Shown: positions 53,212 to 61,349 of the stretch, in pieces | How positions within the stretch are numbered: position 1 is the first letter of the stretch | Layout of the letters: the number at the start of each line of letters is the position of its first letter | NCBI RefSeq assembly: GCF_000023105.1 | Contig: NC_012669.1 | Coordinates: 3,163,025 to 3,227,024 of the forward strand | Source of the DNA: Beutenbergia cavernae DSM 12333 | GTDB taxonomy: Bacteria > Actinomycetota > Actinomycetes > Actinomycetales > Beutenbergiaceae | Direction of reading: 5' to 3' | Length of the DNA: 64,000 nt | Notes under the pieces: generated by a model | Seen by the model: only the letters and a program-made list of their open reading frames with translations | The model's database searches: none | Told to the model about the DNA's origin: nothing | Translations under genes and position numbers: made by a program

Positions 53212-53921
53212 CCCTCGCGGACGAGGTGGTCGCACAGATCGCCTCGGCCGCCGACGCCGACGTGGCGTCGCAGCTCGCGCGGTACTTCCAGGTGCGTCCC
53301 GGCGGGTACGGCGAGGGCGACGTGGTCGTCGGGGTCCGGCTCGGCGAGCTGCGCCGGATCGCGCGCCCGTACGCCCGGCGACCCTTCGACCCCGACGACT
53401 GGCTCCCCCTCCTGCGCAGCGCCGTGCACGAGCACCGCCTGCTGGCCCTCGTCGCGATGGCGACCCGCTCCGGCGTCGGCGACGAGATCGAGCGCACCTT
53501 GATCACCCGGACGTACCTCGCGAACACCGCGCACGTGAACGGCTGGGACCTCGTCGACGCGTCCGCGGCGCCGATCCTCGGGCGGTACGTGCGGGACCAC
53601 GACCGCAGCGTGCTCGACGAGCTCGCCCGGTCGGAGTCCGTGTGGGAGCGGCGCATCGCGATCGTCAGCACCCACGCGCTCATCCGCGCGGGCGAGAGCG
53701 CCGACACGTTCCGCATCGCCGACGCCCTCCTCGACGACCCGCACGACCTCATCCACAAGGCGACCGGCTGGATGCTGCGCGAGGTGGGCGCCCGCGTGTC
53801 GCAGGACGCGTTGCGCGCCTACCTCGACGACCGGGCGCCGCGGATGCCACGCACCGCGCTGCGCTACGCCGTCGAGCACCTCGACGCCGACGAACGGCGG
53901 CACTACCGCGCGCTGCGCTGA
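53208..53921 (+). CDS. DNA alkylation repair protein, AlkD-like
   Basis: 237 residues made of HEAT-like helical repeats: VGVRLGELRRIARPYARRPF, LLRSAVHEHRLLALVAMA, HVNGWDLVDASAAPILGRY, SVWERRIAIVSTHALIR and LIHKATGWMLREVG. AlkD-type enzymes excise bulky or positively charged alkylated purines without base flipping. The GTG start overlaps the AldO stop, so the two are co-transcribed, an unusual pairing of a peroxide-producing oxidase and a repair enzyme. Confidence 0.88.
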   Translation: MTLADEVVAQIASAADADVASQLARYFQVRPGGYGEGDVVVGVRLGELRRIARPYARRPFDPDDWLPLLRSAVHEHRLLALVAMATRSGVGDEIERTLITRTYLANTAHVNGWDLVDASAAPILGRYVRDHDRSVLDELARSESVWERRIAIVSTHALIRAGESADTFRIADALLDDPHDLIHKATGWMLREVGARVSQDALRAYLDDRAPRMPRTALRYAVEHLDADERRHYRALR

Positions 53922-53965
53922 GGGACGACGACGGCGCCCCTTGCGGGCCGCTCGATCGTCGCCTA

Positions 53966-53989
53966 ACGTACAACCAATGCGTTGTACGT
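53966..53989. promoter_or_regulatory. ArsR operator
   Basis: ACGTACAAC-n6-GTTGTACGT, a perfect 9-bp inverted repeat, ends 13 bases before the ArsR start. Its form and place fit an autoregulated ArsR promoter. Confidence 0.78.
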
Positions 53990-54002
53990 CGGAGGAGAAG
54001 GC

Positions 54003-54359
54003 ATGTCTCCCGTGGCCGGGGTGAGCGAGCGCGACGCCGAGATCGACCGGGTCTTCGGCGCGCTCTCCGACACGACCCGGCGCGACATCGTGCAGCGCGT
54101 GCTGCGCCAGGAGGCGTCGGTGTCGGAGCTCGCCGCCGCCTACGACATGAGCTTCGCCGCCGTCCAGAAGCACGTCGCCGTGCTCGAGCGAGCCGGCCTC
54201 GTCAGCAAGATCCGGCGCGGGCGGGAACAGATCGTTCACGCCGACGTCAGCACGATCCGGTCAGCCGCCCGGCTGCTCGGACAGTACGAGGAGATCTGGC
54301 GTGCCCGCATCGGGCGCATCGACGAGATCCTCGGCACGCCCGGAAGGGGCACGTCATGA
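54003..54359 (+). CDS. ArsR-family regulator (SRPBCC-linked type)
   Basis: 118 residues. Winged helix-turn-helix FGALSDTTRRDIVQRVLRQE and AAYDMSFAAVQKHVAVLERA. No metal-site cysteines. The ATG at 54003 is chosen over an upstream TTG because GGAGGAGAAGG lies directly before it and the upstream codons fall within the operator. Stop overlaps the SRPBCC start. It has the same arrangement as the ArsR operon at 30359. Confidence 0.88.
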   Translation: MSPVAGVSERDAEIDRVFGALSDTTRRDIVQRVLRQEASVSELAAAYDMSFAAVQKHVAVLERAGLVSKIRRGREQIVHADVSTIRSAARLLGQYEEIWRARIGRIDEILGTPGRGTS

Positions 54360-54844
54360 CCGTCATCAGCACCACGCCCGACACCTCGGCGCTCACACTC
54401 ACCATCGTGGCGGAGTTCGCCGCGCCACCGGAGCGGGTCTGGGAGATCTGGTCCGACCCGCGGCAGCTCGAGCGCTGGTGGGGTCCGCCGACCTGGCCGG
54501 CGACGTTCACGGAGCACGACCTCTCCTCGGGCGGGGCCGCGAAGTACCACATGACCGGGCCGGACGGCGAGGAGTCGCACGGCTGGTGGCGCTTCCTCGC
54601 CGTCGACTCCCCGCGCTCGATCGAGTACGAGGACGGCTTCGCCGACGCCGACGGCACCCCGACCGACACCATGCCCACGGTGCGGGGCCGCGTCACGCTC
54701 GAACCGACCGACGCGGGCACGCGCATGACCGTCACCTCCTCCTTCGACACTGCCGAGCAGATGCAGCAGCTCACGGAGATGGGCATGGTCGAGGGCATGC
54801 AGGAGGCCATGGGCCAGATCGACGGCATCCTCGCGGGCGCCTGA
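54356..54844 (+). CDS. SRPBCC / AHSA1-family protein
   Basis: 162 residues. Motifs: VAEFAAPPERVWEIWSDPRQ, LERWWGPPTWPATFTEHDL, GWWRFLAVDSPRSIEYEDGF, and a C-terminal helix MQEAMGQIDGILAGA. Likely a small hydrophobic-ligand-binding cup of the AHSA1 type. Role unknown. Four-base overlap with the ArsR gene. Confidence 0.87.
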   Translation: MTVISTTPDTSALTLTIVAEFAAPPERVWEIWSDPRQLERWWGPPTWPATFTEHDLSSGGAAKYHMTGPDGEESHGWWRFLAVDSPRSIEYEDGFADADGTPTDTMPTVRGRVTLEPTDAGTRMTVTSSFDTAEQMQQLTEMGMVEGMQEAMGQIDGILAGA

Positions 54845-54847
54845 GCG

Positions 54848-55414
54848 ATGACGACGGCGGGACCGCACCGCAAGGTCGTCCTGTACCAGCTCCAGTCGCT
54901 CGACGGCGTCGCGGAGGAGCCGGGCGACTGGATGACCGACGGCGGCGAGGAGCTGATCGAGAACCTCGCCGGTGTCATCGCGACCCAGGACACCGTGCTG
55001 CTCGGTCGCGGCACGTACGACTACTGGGTCGCCCACTGGCCGGGCTCCGACTTCGAGCCGTTCGCACCGTTCATCAACGGCACGCCGAAGATCGTGTTCA
55101 CGTCACGGGCATTCGAGCCGACGTGGTCGAACACGTCGGTGGTCACGACGGACGCCGTCGCGCACGTCGCTGACCTGCGCACGCGCGAGGGCGGCGACAT
55201 CGGCATCCACGGCAGCCTCGCGCTCGCGCAGTCGCTCTGGGCGACGGGGCTGATCGACGAGCTGCGGCTCGTCGTGGGCGCCGTGGTGGCCGGCCCGGGC
55301 AGGCGCGGGTTCGTCGCCGACGGCGCCGGGCGCCGCCTCGAGCTCGCGGACGTGAGCCGCAGCGCGCCCGGCACGCTGTTCCTCACGTATCGCGTGGCCG
55401 ACGACGGCGCCTGA
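54848..55414 (+). CDS. Dihydrofolate-reductase-family protein (RibD C-terminal-like)
   Basis: 188 residues. Start VVLYQLQSLDGVAEEPGDWM, middle VLLGRGTYDYWVAHWPG and end IGIHGSLALAQSLWATGLID with a nucleotide-binding glycine turn. This is the YyaP/YwjB-type branch, distinct from true dihydrofolate reductase; substrate unknown. It lies 3 bases after the SRPBCC stop and completes the ArsR operon. Confidence 0.87.
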   Translation: MTTAGPHRKVVLYQLQSLDGVAEEPGDWMTDGGEELIENLAGVIATQDTVLLGRGTYDYWVAHWPGSDFEPFAPFINGTPKIVFTSRAFEPTWSNTSVVTTDAVAHVADLRTREGGDIGIHGSLALAQSLWATGLIDELRLVVGAVVAGPGRRGFVADGAGRRLELADVSRSAPGTLFLTYRVADDGA

Positions 55415-55436
55415 CACGCTCCTCACCCCGCGGGGG

Positions 55437-55625
55437 TCACTCCGCTGGGGCGGTGCGGCGGCGACGGCGGACGACGAGGGCCGCGGCGGCGACGCCGAGG
55501 CCCGCCACGAGGACCAGGTGCACCGGCGCGATGCGGCCGAGCATGCTGAGGAAGAGCAGCGCCAGCGTGCCGGCGCCCCACCCGGCGAGGACCGCGAGGA
55601 CGACGGTTCCCACGACTCGGCCCAT
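55437..55625 (-). CDS. Small two-helix membrane protein
   Basis: 62 residues with two hydrophobic segments (VVGTVVLAVLAGWGAGTLAL; LVLVAGLGVAAAALVV) and a basic C-terminus (RRRRRTAPAE). Start at the ATG at 55625, with AAGGAG upstream. No family recognised. Converges on the preceding operon with a 22-base gap holding a short CCCCGCGGGG palindrome. Confidence 0.65.
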   Translation of the reverse strand: MGRVVGTVVLAVLAGWGAGTLALLFLSMLGRIAPVHLVLVAGLGVAAAALVVRRRRRTAPAE

Positions 55626-55804
55626 CGGCCACGCTCCTTCGCGTCGTTCCCCCGGCCTCACGGCCACCGGGAGGCCCGCCGTCCGTCGGCGGCCTGAGGC
55701 GGACACTATCGCCGCGGCACGTACCCGTGGTGAGGGTCCGGCGTGGAGGTTCGGGGACCTGGGCGAGCGCGGACCTTCCGCGGAACCGACGTCCCGAGAC
55801 AGCC

Positions 55805-55839
55805 GAAGGGCCCGGAGACCAGTGGTCTCCGGGCCCTTC
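55805..55839 (-). terminator. Terminator of the initiator tRNA gene
   Basis: A perfect 16-bp stem (55805-55820 with 55824-55839) with a 3-base loop begins 5 bases after the tRNA 3' end on the minus strand. Confidence 0.85.
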
Positions 55840-55844
55840 ATCTG

Positions 55845-55918
55845 TAGCGGGGGCAGGATTTGAACCTGCGACCTCCGGGTTATGAGCCCGGCGAGCTACC
55901 GAGCTGCTCCACCCCGCG
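55845..55918 (-). tRNA. Initiator tRNA-fMet (CAT)
   Basis: A 74-base cloverleaf. Anticodon loop CTCATAA sits on a stem ending GGG/CCC, the three G-C pairs that mark initiator tRNAs. Base 1 is C facing a T at position 72, the unpaired 1-72 end needed by the formylase. The T-arm is GCAGGTTCAAATCCTGC. CCA is not encoded. Confidence 0.95.
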
Positions 55919-55929
55919 TCGGCTCGACC

Positions 55930-55958
55930 ACTCTACGTGGCCGCGCCCTCGAAACCAA
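55930..55958 (-). promoter_or_regulatory. tRNA-fMet promoter
   Basis: TTGGTT (55953-55958) and TAGAGT (55930-55935) on the minus strand with a 17-base spacer, 11 bases before the tRNA 5' end. Confidence 0.7.
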
Positions 55959-56031
55959 ATCGGGGCGACGCGGGCCGGTGCAGCCAGCGGCGTCATCCGC
56001 CGGCAGGTGCACCCAGCCCAGACCGTGGTGC

Positions 56032-59000
56032 CTACCCCTGGGCGGCGTCGATCTCCTCCTGCGCCGCGATCGCCCGCTCCAGCGCGTCACTGAGCCGCTC
56101 CTGCGCCTCGCCGTACGCCGTCCAGTCGCTCTCGGCGAGCGCCGCGGAGCTGTCCTCCATCGCCTGCGCCGCGTCCTGCAGCGCCTGCGACAGCCGCGTC
56201 TGGGCGTCGTCGGCGCCCGGCGTGTCGGTCGGTTCCTCGGTCGGCTCGTCCGTCGGCTCCTCGGTCGGCTCCTCCGTCGGTTCGCCGTCGCCCGGCGGCT
56301 CGACGGGATCGGTCGGATCGACACCGGCATCGCCGGCATCCGCACCGGAGTCACCGCCGAACACCTGGTCCAGCGCCTCGTCGAGCGTGGTCGCGAACCC
56401 GATCTCGTTGCCGAACGCCACGAGCACGTACCGCAGCAGCGGGTACTGCGTGCCTGTCGACGCCTGGGCGTACACCGGCTGGACGTAGAGCAGACCGCCG
56501 CCCAGCGGCAGCGTCAGGAGGTTCCCCTGCCGAACCTCCGAGCCCTGCTGGTCGAGGATGTTGAGGACGTCGGCCGCGTCGGGGTCGGTGTTGAAGCTGT
56601 TCTGCACCTGCCCCGGGCCCGGGATGGAGAGGCTCGCCGGCAGGTCGAGCATCCGGATCGTGCCGTAGCCCTCGCGTCTGACGCCGTCCTCGCTCCCGGC
56701 GTCCGCATCGACGGCGGCGAACCCTCGCATCACGTTGCGCGAGTCGTCGTCGAGGATGAACGACGACGTCAGGGAGAAGCTCGACTCGTCCTGGCCGGGC
56801 ATCCGCAGCGTGAGGTAGTACGGCGGCTGCGGGATGTTCGCGTCGCCCTGGGTCGGGTCGTTCGGCGTCCGCCAGAAGTCCGATCCGGCGAAGAACTGGC
56901 CGGCGTCCGTCACGTGGTAGGAGTTGAGCAGCGTGCGCTGGACCTTGAAGAGGTCCTCCGGGTAGCGCAGGTGGCTCATGAGGCTGCCGTCGATCTCGGA
57001 CATCGGCCGCACCGCGTCCGGGAACACGTTCTCCCACGACTCGAGGACCGGGTCGTTCTCGTCCCACGCGTACAGCGTGACCGAGCCGTCGTACGCGTCG
57101 ACGACCGCCTTGACGGAGTTCCGGATGTAGTTGATCGACTCCGGGAGCACTCCCTGGGCGAGCTGCCCCTCCTGCTGGGCGACGAGCGAGTCGATCGTCG
57201 CCTCCTCCAGCTGCTGCCGCGCGGAGTACGGGTACTCGTTCGACGTCGTGTACGCGTCGACGATCCACACGACCTCGCCGACGCCGTCGCCGTCCTGGTC
57301 GACGACCGCCGGGTAGGCGCGGTTGTCGAGCGTGAGGAACGGCGCGACCTTCCCGACGCGGACGTGCGGGTCGCGGTCGTAGAGGATCTGGGACTCCGGC
57401 GTCACGCGGTCGGAGAACAGGATCTCCTGGCTCCCGAAACGCAGCGCGAAGAGCAGGCGCAGGAACGGGTTCGAGACCTCCGGGCCGCCGTCGCCGGAGT
57501 ACGTGCTGAGCACCTCGCCCTCGGACTCGTCCGACGGGTAGTCGACCTCCCACGGGTCGGTGCCCTCCGGCGCGCCGACGACCGAGTACGTCGGGGAGTT
57601 CTGGCCGAAGTAGATCCGCGGCTCGTAGTCCCCGAGCGCCCCGCTGCTCGGGATGCCGCCCTGGAAGAAGTCCGGCTGGCCGCTCGCCGTCGGCGTGTTC
57701 CCGTACGCGGCGACGACGCCGAACCCGTGCGTATACACCGTGTGGTCGTTGACCCAGTTGCGCTGGTTCTCGCCCAGCCCGTTGAGGTTGAGCTCGCGCA
57801 CCGAGATCACCGTGTCGCGGCTCTCGCCCTCGAGCTCGTACCGGTCGACCGACAGGTTCTCGGGGAAGGAGTAGTACTGGCGGATCTGCTGGAGCTGCTG
57901 GAACGTCGGCGAGATGATCGTCGGGTCCATGAGGCGGATGCTCGCCGTCGTCTCGGCGTCCTCCCGCAGCGCGCCCGGCTCGGCCTGGGTGACCGCCTCG
58001 TAGTCCTGCGTCTCGATGTCCTCGAGCCCGTATGCCGCCAGCGTCGCGTCGATGTTGCGCTGGATGTACGGGCTCTCCAGCGTCTGCGCGTTCGGCCGCA
58101 CCCGGAACTGCTGCACGAGCGCCGGGTAGATCCCGCCGATGACGATCGCGGAGACGACCATGAGCGCGACGCCCACCGCCGGGAGGCGCCACGTGCCGCG
58201 CGCGGACGCGAACACGAACATGAGCGCCACGAGCACGGCGATGATCGCGAGGATCGTGCGGGCCGGGAGGACCGCGCTGATGTCGGCGTACCCGGCGCCG
58301 TCGAACCGGTCGCCCTGCTTCGACAGCAGCGAGTAGCGGTCGAGCCAGTAGCTCGCCGCGATGAGCAGGGTGAACACCGCGGCGAGGATCCCGATGTGGA
58401 TCCGTGCCGCGCGCGAGATCTTCTGCCCGGAGCCGCCCACCTGGAGGCCGCCGTACAGGTAGTGCGTGACGATCGCGCCGATCGCGGCGAGGAACGTCAC
58501 CGCCATGAGGAACGACACGATGAACCGCAGGAACGGCAGCGTGAACAGGTAGAACGACAGGTCGATCCCGAACTGCGGGTCCACCTCGCCGAACTGCTCG
58601 GCGTTGAACGCGAGCAGCACGGTCTGCCACTGGCCGGCGGCGGCGCCCCCCGCGAACAGGCCGAGCACGATCGGTGCGCCGATGAGGACGACGCGGCGCA
58701 GCGGCTCGATCCCCTCGCGGTACCTGTCGAGGTTCTGCTGCTCCGGCGTCACCGGGGCGTACACCGGGCGGTTGCGGTAGGCGAGCGACAGGTTGAGGTA
58801 CACCGCGCCGCCCATGAGGCCGCCGCCCAGCAGGAACAGCGCCGTGCGCGTGATCCACTGCGTCCGCAGCACGTCCGTGTAGCCCACCTGGGCGAACCAC
58901 AACCACTCGGTGACGAGCTGGGCCAGGATCAGGACGCCGACGATGACGACGCCGAGGACGACGAGCGTGGGCACGAGGGCCGAGCGTCGTTCGCGTCGTG

Positions 59001-59040
59001 CGGGCGGGGAAGCGGAAGCGGACGACACGGCTGGGGGCAC
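56032..59040 (-). CDS. UPF0182 family membrane protein
   Basis: 1002 residues, standard for the family. Seven or so membrane segments in the first 330 residues (LVPTLVVLGVVIVGVLILAQ; ALFLLGGGLMGGAVYLNLSL; others), then a large extracytoplasmic part with conserved-looking GDYEPRIYFGQNSPTYSVVG. The C-terminal tail has PTEEPT/PTDEPT repeats (about residues 910-940) and a final helix. Actinobacterial and cyanobacterial family of unknown function, abundant in the envelope. It stands alone, divergent from the PPA1309 gene. Confidence 0.93.
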   Translation of the reverse strand: MPPAVSSASASPPARRERRSALVPTLVVLGVVIVGVLILAQLVTEWLWFAQVGYTDVLRTQWITRTALFLLGGGLMGGAVYLNLSLAYRNRPVYAPVTPEQQNLDRYREGIEPLRRVVLIGAPIVLGLFAGGAAAGQWQTVLLAFNAEQFGEVDPQFGIDLSFYLFTLPFLRFIVSFLMAVTFLAAIGAIVTHYLYGGLQVGGSGQKISRAARIHIGILAAVFTLLIAASYWLDRYSLLSKQGDRFDGAGYADISAVLPARTILAIIAVLVALMFVFASARGTWRLPAVGVALMVVSAIVIGGIYPALVQQFRVRPNAQTLESPYIQRNIDATLAAYGLEDIETQDYEAVTQAEPGALREDAETTASIRLMDPTIISPTFQQLQQIRQYYSFPENLSVDRYELEGESRDTVISVRELNLNGLGENQRNWVNDHTVYTHGFGVVAAYGNTPTASGQPDFFQGGIPSSGALGDYEPRIYFGQNSPTYSVVGAPEGTDPWEVDYPSDESEGEVLSTYSGDGGPEVSNPFLRLLFALRFGSQEILFSDRVTPESQILYDRDPHVRVGKVAPFLTLDNRAYPAVVDQDGDGVGEVVWIVDAYTTSNEYPYSARQQLEEATIDSLVAQQEGQLAQGVLPESINYIRNSVKAVVDAYDGSVTLYAWDENDPVLESWENVFPDAVRPMSEIDGSLMSHLRYPEDLFKVQRTLLNSYHVTDAGQFFAGSDFWRTPNDPTQGDANIPQPPYYLTLRMPGQDESSFSLTSSFILDDDSRNVMRGFAAVDADAGSEDGVRREGYGTIRMLDLPASLSIPGPGQVQNSFNTDPDAADVLNILDQQGSEVRQGNLLTLPLGGGLLYVQPVYAQASTGTQYPLLRYVLVAFGNEIGFATTLDEALDQVFGGDSGADAGDAGVDPTDPVEPPGDGEPTEEPTEEPTDEPTEEPTDTPGADDAQTRLSQALQDAAQAMEDSSAALAESDWTAYGEAQERLSDALERAIAAQEEIDAAQG

Positions 59041-59191
59041 CTCGCGGTCGGGGTCGGGTCACCACCTCAACGGCAGGTGGCGCACGTGGCTCTACGTCGG
59101 GCAACGCAGGACCTGCACGGAAAGTTTCCCACACCTGGGCGCGGCAGCGGTCGGCGTCGGACGCCCGGTCCGCCCTGGGACACTGGGGCCC

Positions 59192-59731
59192 ATGACTCCC
59201 CGCCAGTCCGCCCTCGCTCGCGCCGTCGTCGAGATCGAGCGGCACTCCGCCTCGGCCGGATGGGACGGCCCGGTGCGCGTGTTCGCGCTCGTCCGCACGA
59301 CGGAGGCGCTCGCCACCGATCCCACCCTGGCGCAGGCGATCGACACGTCGGCCCTGGGCGCCTCGGCCGACGACGCCGAGCACCTCACCGCCGTCGAGCA
59401 GGAGGGGCTGCCGGCGGCGTCGTCGCTCGAGGACCTCCTCGCCCAGCTGGCGTGGCCCGACGCCGTCGACGGCGCGGCTCTCGTCGTCGAGCGGATCGTC
59501 CTCCCGCCCGACGCCGAGGCCACGATGCCCACCGGTGACGAAGCGGCCGCCCTCGCCTACCTCGAGGGCCACCCCGAGCGGCAGGACGTGCGGATCGCCG
59601 TCGGCGTCCTGCGGTCCGGGGAGTCGTGGTGCGCCCTGCGGACCCGGTCGCACGACTCCGACGACGCCGTCGGCGGTGCGCCAGACGCCGTGCCCGGCCT
59701 CGTGGCGGCGCTCGACGCCACGTTGCGCTGA
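59192..59731 (+). CDS. PPA1309-family protein
   Basis: 179 residues, starting SALARAVVEIERHSASAGWD, with an acidic middle (ALGASADDAEHLTAVEQEGL) and GVLRSGESWCALRTRSHDSD near the end. This matches what I recall of the actinobacterial PPA1309 family, whose function is unknown; it commonly lies beside UPF0182 and PDZ-protease genes as here. GACACT ends 7 bases before the ATG, so the message may be leaderless. It converges on the DinB gene with 1 base between stops. Confidence 0.78.
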   Translation: MTPRQSALARAVVEIERHSASAGWDGPVRVFALVRTTEALATDPTLAQAIDTSALGASADDAEHLTAVEQEGLPAASSLEDLLAQLAWPDAVDGAALVVERIVLPPDAEATMPTGDEAAALAYLEGHPERQDVRIAVGVLRSGESWCALRTRSHDSDDAVGGAPDAVPGLVAALDATLR

Positions 59732-59732
59732 C

Positions 59733-60302
59733 CTACCCGAGCCGCAGGTAGAGGTCGCGCAGCAGGGCGATCTCGGCGCCGTGGTGGATCACCTCACGGT
59801 GGATGTGCACCACCAGTGCCGCCATCGAGTCGGACTCGAACCCGGGCTCGCGGCAGTTCGCGGCGAGCGCGTCGATGTCGAGCGAGGCGACGCCGTCGCG
59901 CCAGGTCCGGTATCCCTCGTCCAGCGCCGCGAGCGCCCCGTCCGCGGTCGCCGGGTAGTCGTACGAGTCGTACGTCATCTCCGGGCCGCCGAAGTACCTG
60001 GCGTTGCGCTCACCGAACACGCCCACCACGAGGTGCCCGAGCCGCCACGCGATCGTCGTGACCGGGGCCGGGACCGGCTCCGGGTACCCGAAGTCGATGA
60101 GGTACTCCCCCGATCCGGCGGTCATCGGCGCGTCCGAGGCCCCACGCGGTGCGACCGTCCAGACGTCGTCGACCGGCTTCCAGAGGTACTCGTCGTCGGT
60201 GAGCCCGTCGAGTCGCTGCCGGAGCTGGTTGTCCCAGTGCCACTCCAGCTGGCTGAGCAGGACTGAGGTCCAGTCGAGTCCGGGTGCTGCCTGCGTGTCC
60301 AT
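59733..60302 (-). CDS. DinB-family protein
   Basis: 189 residues, four-helix-bundle DinB/YfiT type: LSQLEWHWDNQLRQRLDGLT at the N-terminus, a middle His in RLGHLVVGVFGERN and a C-terminal HIHREVIHHGAEIALLRDLY, giving the probable three-histidine metal site. Many members are thiol-dependent S-transferases. It is divergent from a WYL regulator, an arrangement seen often in actinobacteria, and probably under its control. Confidence 0.88.
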   Translation of the reverse strand: MDTQAAPGLDWTSVLLSQLEWHWDNQLRQRLDGLTDDEYLWKPVDDVWTVAPRGASDAPMTAGSGEYLIDFGYPEPVPAPVTTIAWRLGHLVVGVFGERNARYFGGPEMTYDSYDYPATADGALAALDEGYRTWRDGVASLDIDALAANCREPGFESDSMAALVVHIHREVIHHGAEIALLRDLYLRLG

Positions 60303-60345
60303 CGGTCCCTCTCCGTCGTCGTCCCACCACCGTAGGCATGAACCC

Positions 60346-60360
60346 GGACATCTACTGTCC
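60346..60360. promoter_or_regulatory. Putative WYL-regulator site
   Basis: GGACA-n5-TGTCC in the 81-base divergent region between the DinB and WYL genes. Confidence 0.4.
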
Positions 60361-60383
60361 AGGTTGGGGAGCATCATGGTCGG

Positions 60384-61337
60384 GTGATCTCGACGTCGGC
60401 GCGCCTCCTCCGCCTCCTGGCCCTCCTGCAGGACCGGCGGACGACGACGGCGCCCGTGCTCGCGGGACGGCTCGGCGTCACCGAGCGGACCGTGCGTCGC
60501 GACGTCGAGAAGCTCCGCGAGCTCGGCTATCCCGTGACGTCGCGCGCGGGAGCCGACGGGGGCTACGGCCTCGGGGCGGGAGGCGCGCTCCCGCCGCTGC
60601 TGCTCAGCGAGGAAGAGGCGGTCGCCGTGGCGATCGGGCTGCGCCTCGCCACGTCCGCGGGGCTGCGCGGTCTCGACGACGAGGCCGTGCGCACGCTGGC
60701 CCGCCTCGAACCGCTGCTCCCGGCGCCCGCCCGGGAGCGGCTGCGCACGCTGCACGCGGCCACGCTGACGCTGGGCGAGCCGGAGACCGTGGACGTCGAC
60801 CTCCTCGTGGCCCTCGCGCAGGCCCGGCGTGACGCGTGCGAGGTCCGATTCACGTACGTGCGCCCCGAGAAGGCGGAGAGTCGGCGTCGCGTCGAGCCCC
60901 ACCGGCTGGTCCGGGGCGGGCGTCGCTGGTACCTCGTGGCGCGCGACGTCGACGCCGCGAGCTGGCGCACGTTCCGCGTCGACCGCATGCGCGAGCTCAC
61001 CGTCACCACCTGGCGGTTCACACCGTCCGAACCACCGGAGCCGGCGGACGTCATGGTCTCGCGAGGCGTCTCGACGGCGCCCTACCCCGTCCAGGTCCGT
61101 GTGCGGTTCGAGGTGCCTCGCGCCGTGCTCGCGGACCTCGTGCCGCCGACGGTCGGGGTGATCGACGACGACGGCGCGCACGCGTGCGTGCTCACGACGG
61201 GCGCCGGCTCCGCCCTGGCGCTCGGCATGCACCTGGCCGACCTCGGCCTGCCGTTCCGGGTGCTGTCACCCGACGACGTCGCCACCCGCCTGCACGCCGC
61301 CGCCGAGCTCCTGCTCGCCGCCACCGCCCCGGCCTGA
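60384..61337 (+). CDS. Helix-turn-helix WYL-domain regulator
   Basis: 317 residues. N-terminal winged helix (STSARLLRLLALLQDRRTTT; GRLGVTERTVRRDVEKLREL), a linker, then the WYL domain (RRVEPHRLVRGGRRWYLVAR with WYL intact) and a WCX C-terminal extension. WYL proteins sense nucleic-acid or nucleotide ligands and many respond to DNA damage. GTG at 60384 follows CATCAT by 6 bases, again a leaderless layout. It likely controls the divergent DinB gene. Confidence 0.9.
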   Translation: MISTSARLLRLLALLQDRRTTTAPVLAGRLGVTERTVRRDVEKLRELGYPVTSRAGADGGYGLGAGGALPPLLLSEEEAVAVAIGLRLATSAGLRGLDDEAVRTLARLEPLLPAPARERLRTLHAATLTLGEPETVDVDLLVALAQARRDACEVRFTYVRPEKAESRRRVEPHRLVRGGRRWYLVARDVDAASWRTFRVDRMRELTVTTWRFTPSEPPEPADVMVSRGVSTAPYPVQVRVRFEVPRAVLADLVPPTVGVIDDDGAHACVLTTGAGSALALGMHLADLGLPFRVLSPDDVATRLHAAAELLLAATAPA

Positions 61338-61349
61338 ACGGCCGCGCCG

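Noticed and set aside
55882-59538. A 1218-codon plus-strand frame opposite UPF0182
   Set aside because: Antisense artefact; it starts inside the tRNA gene and runs through the UPF0182 gene, which has full family features.
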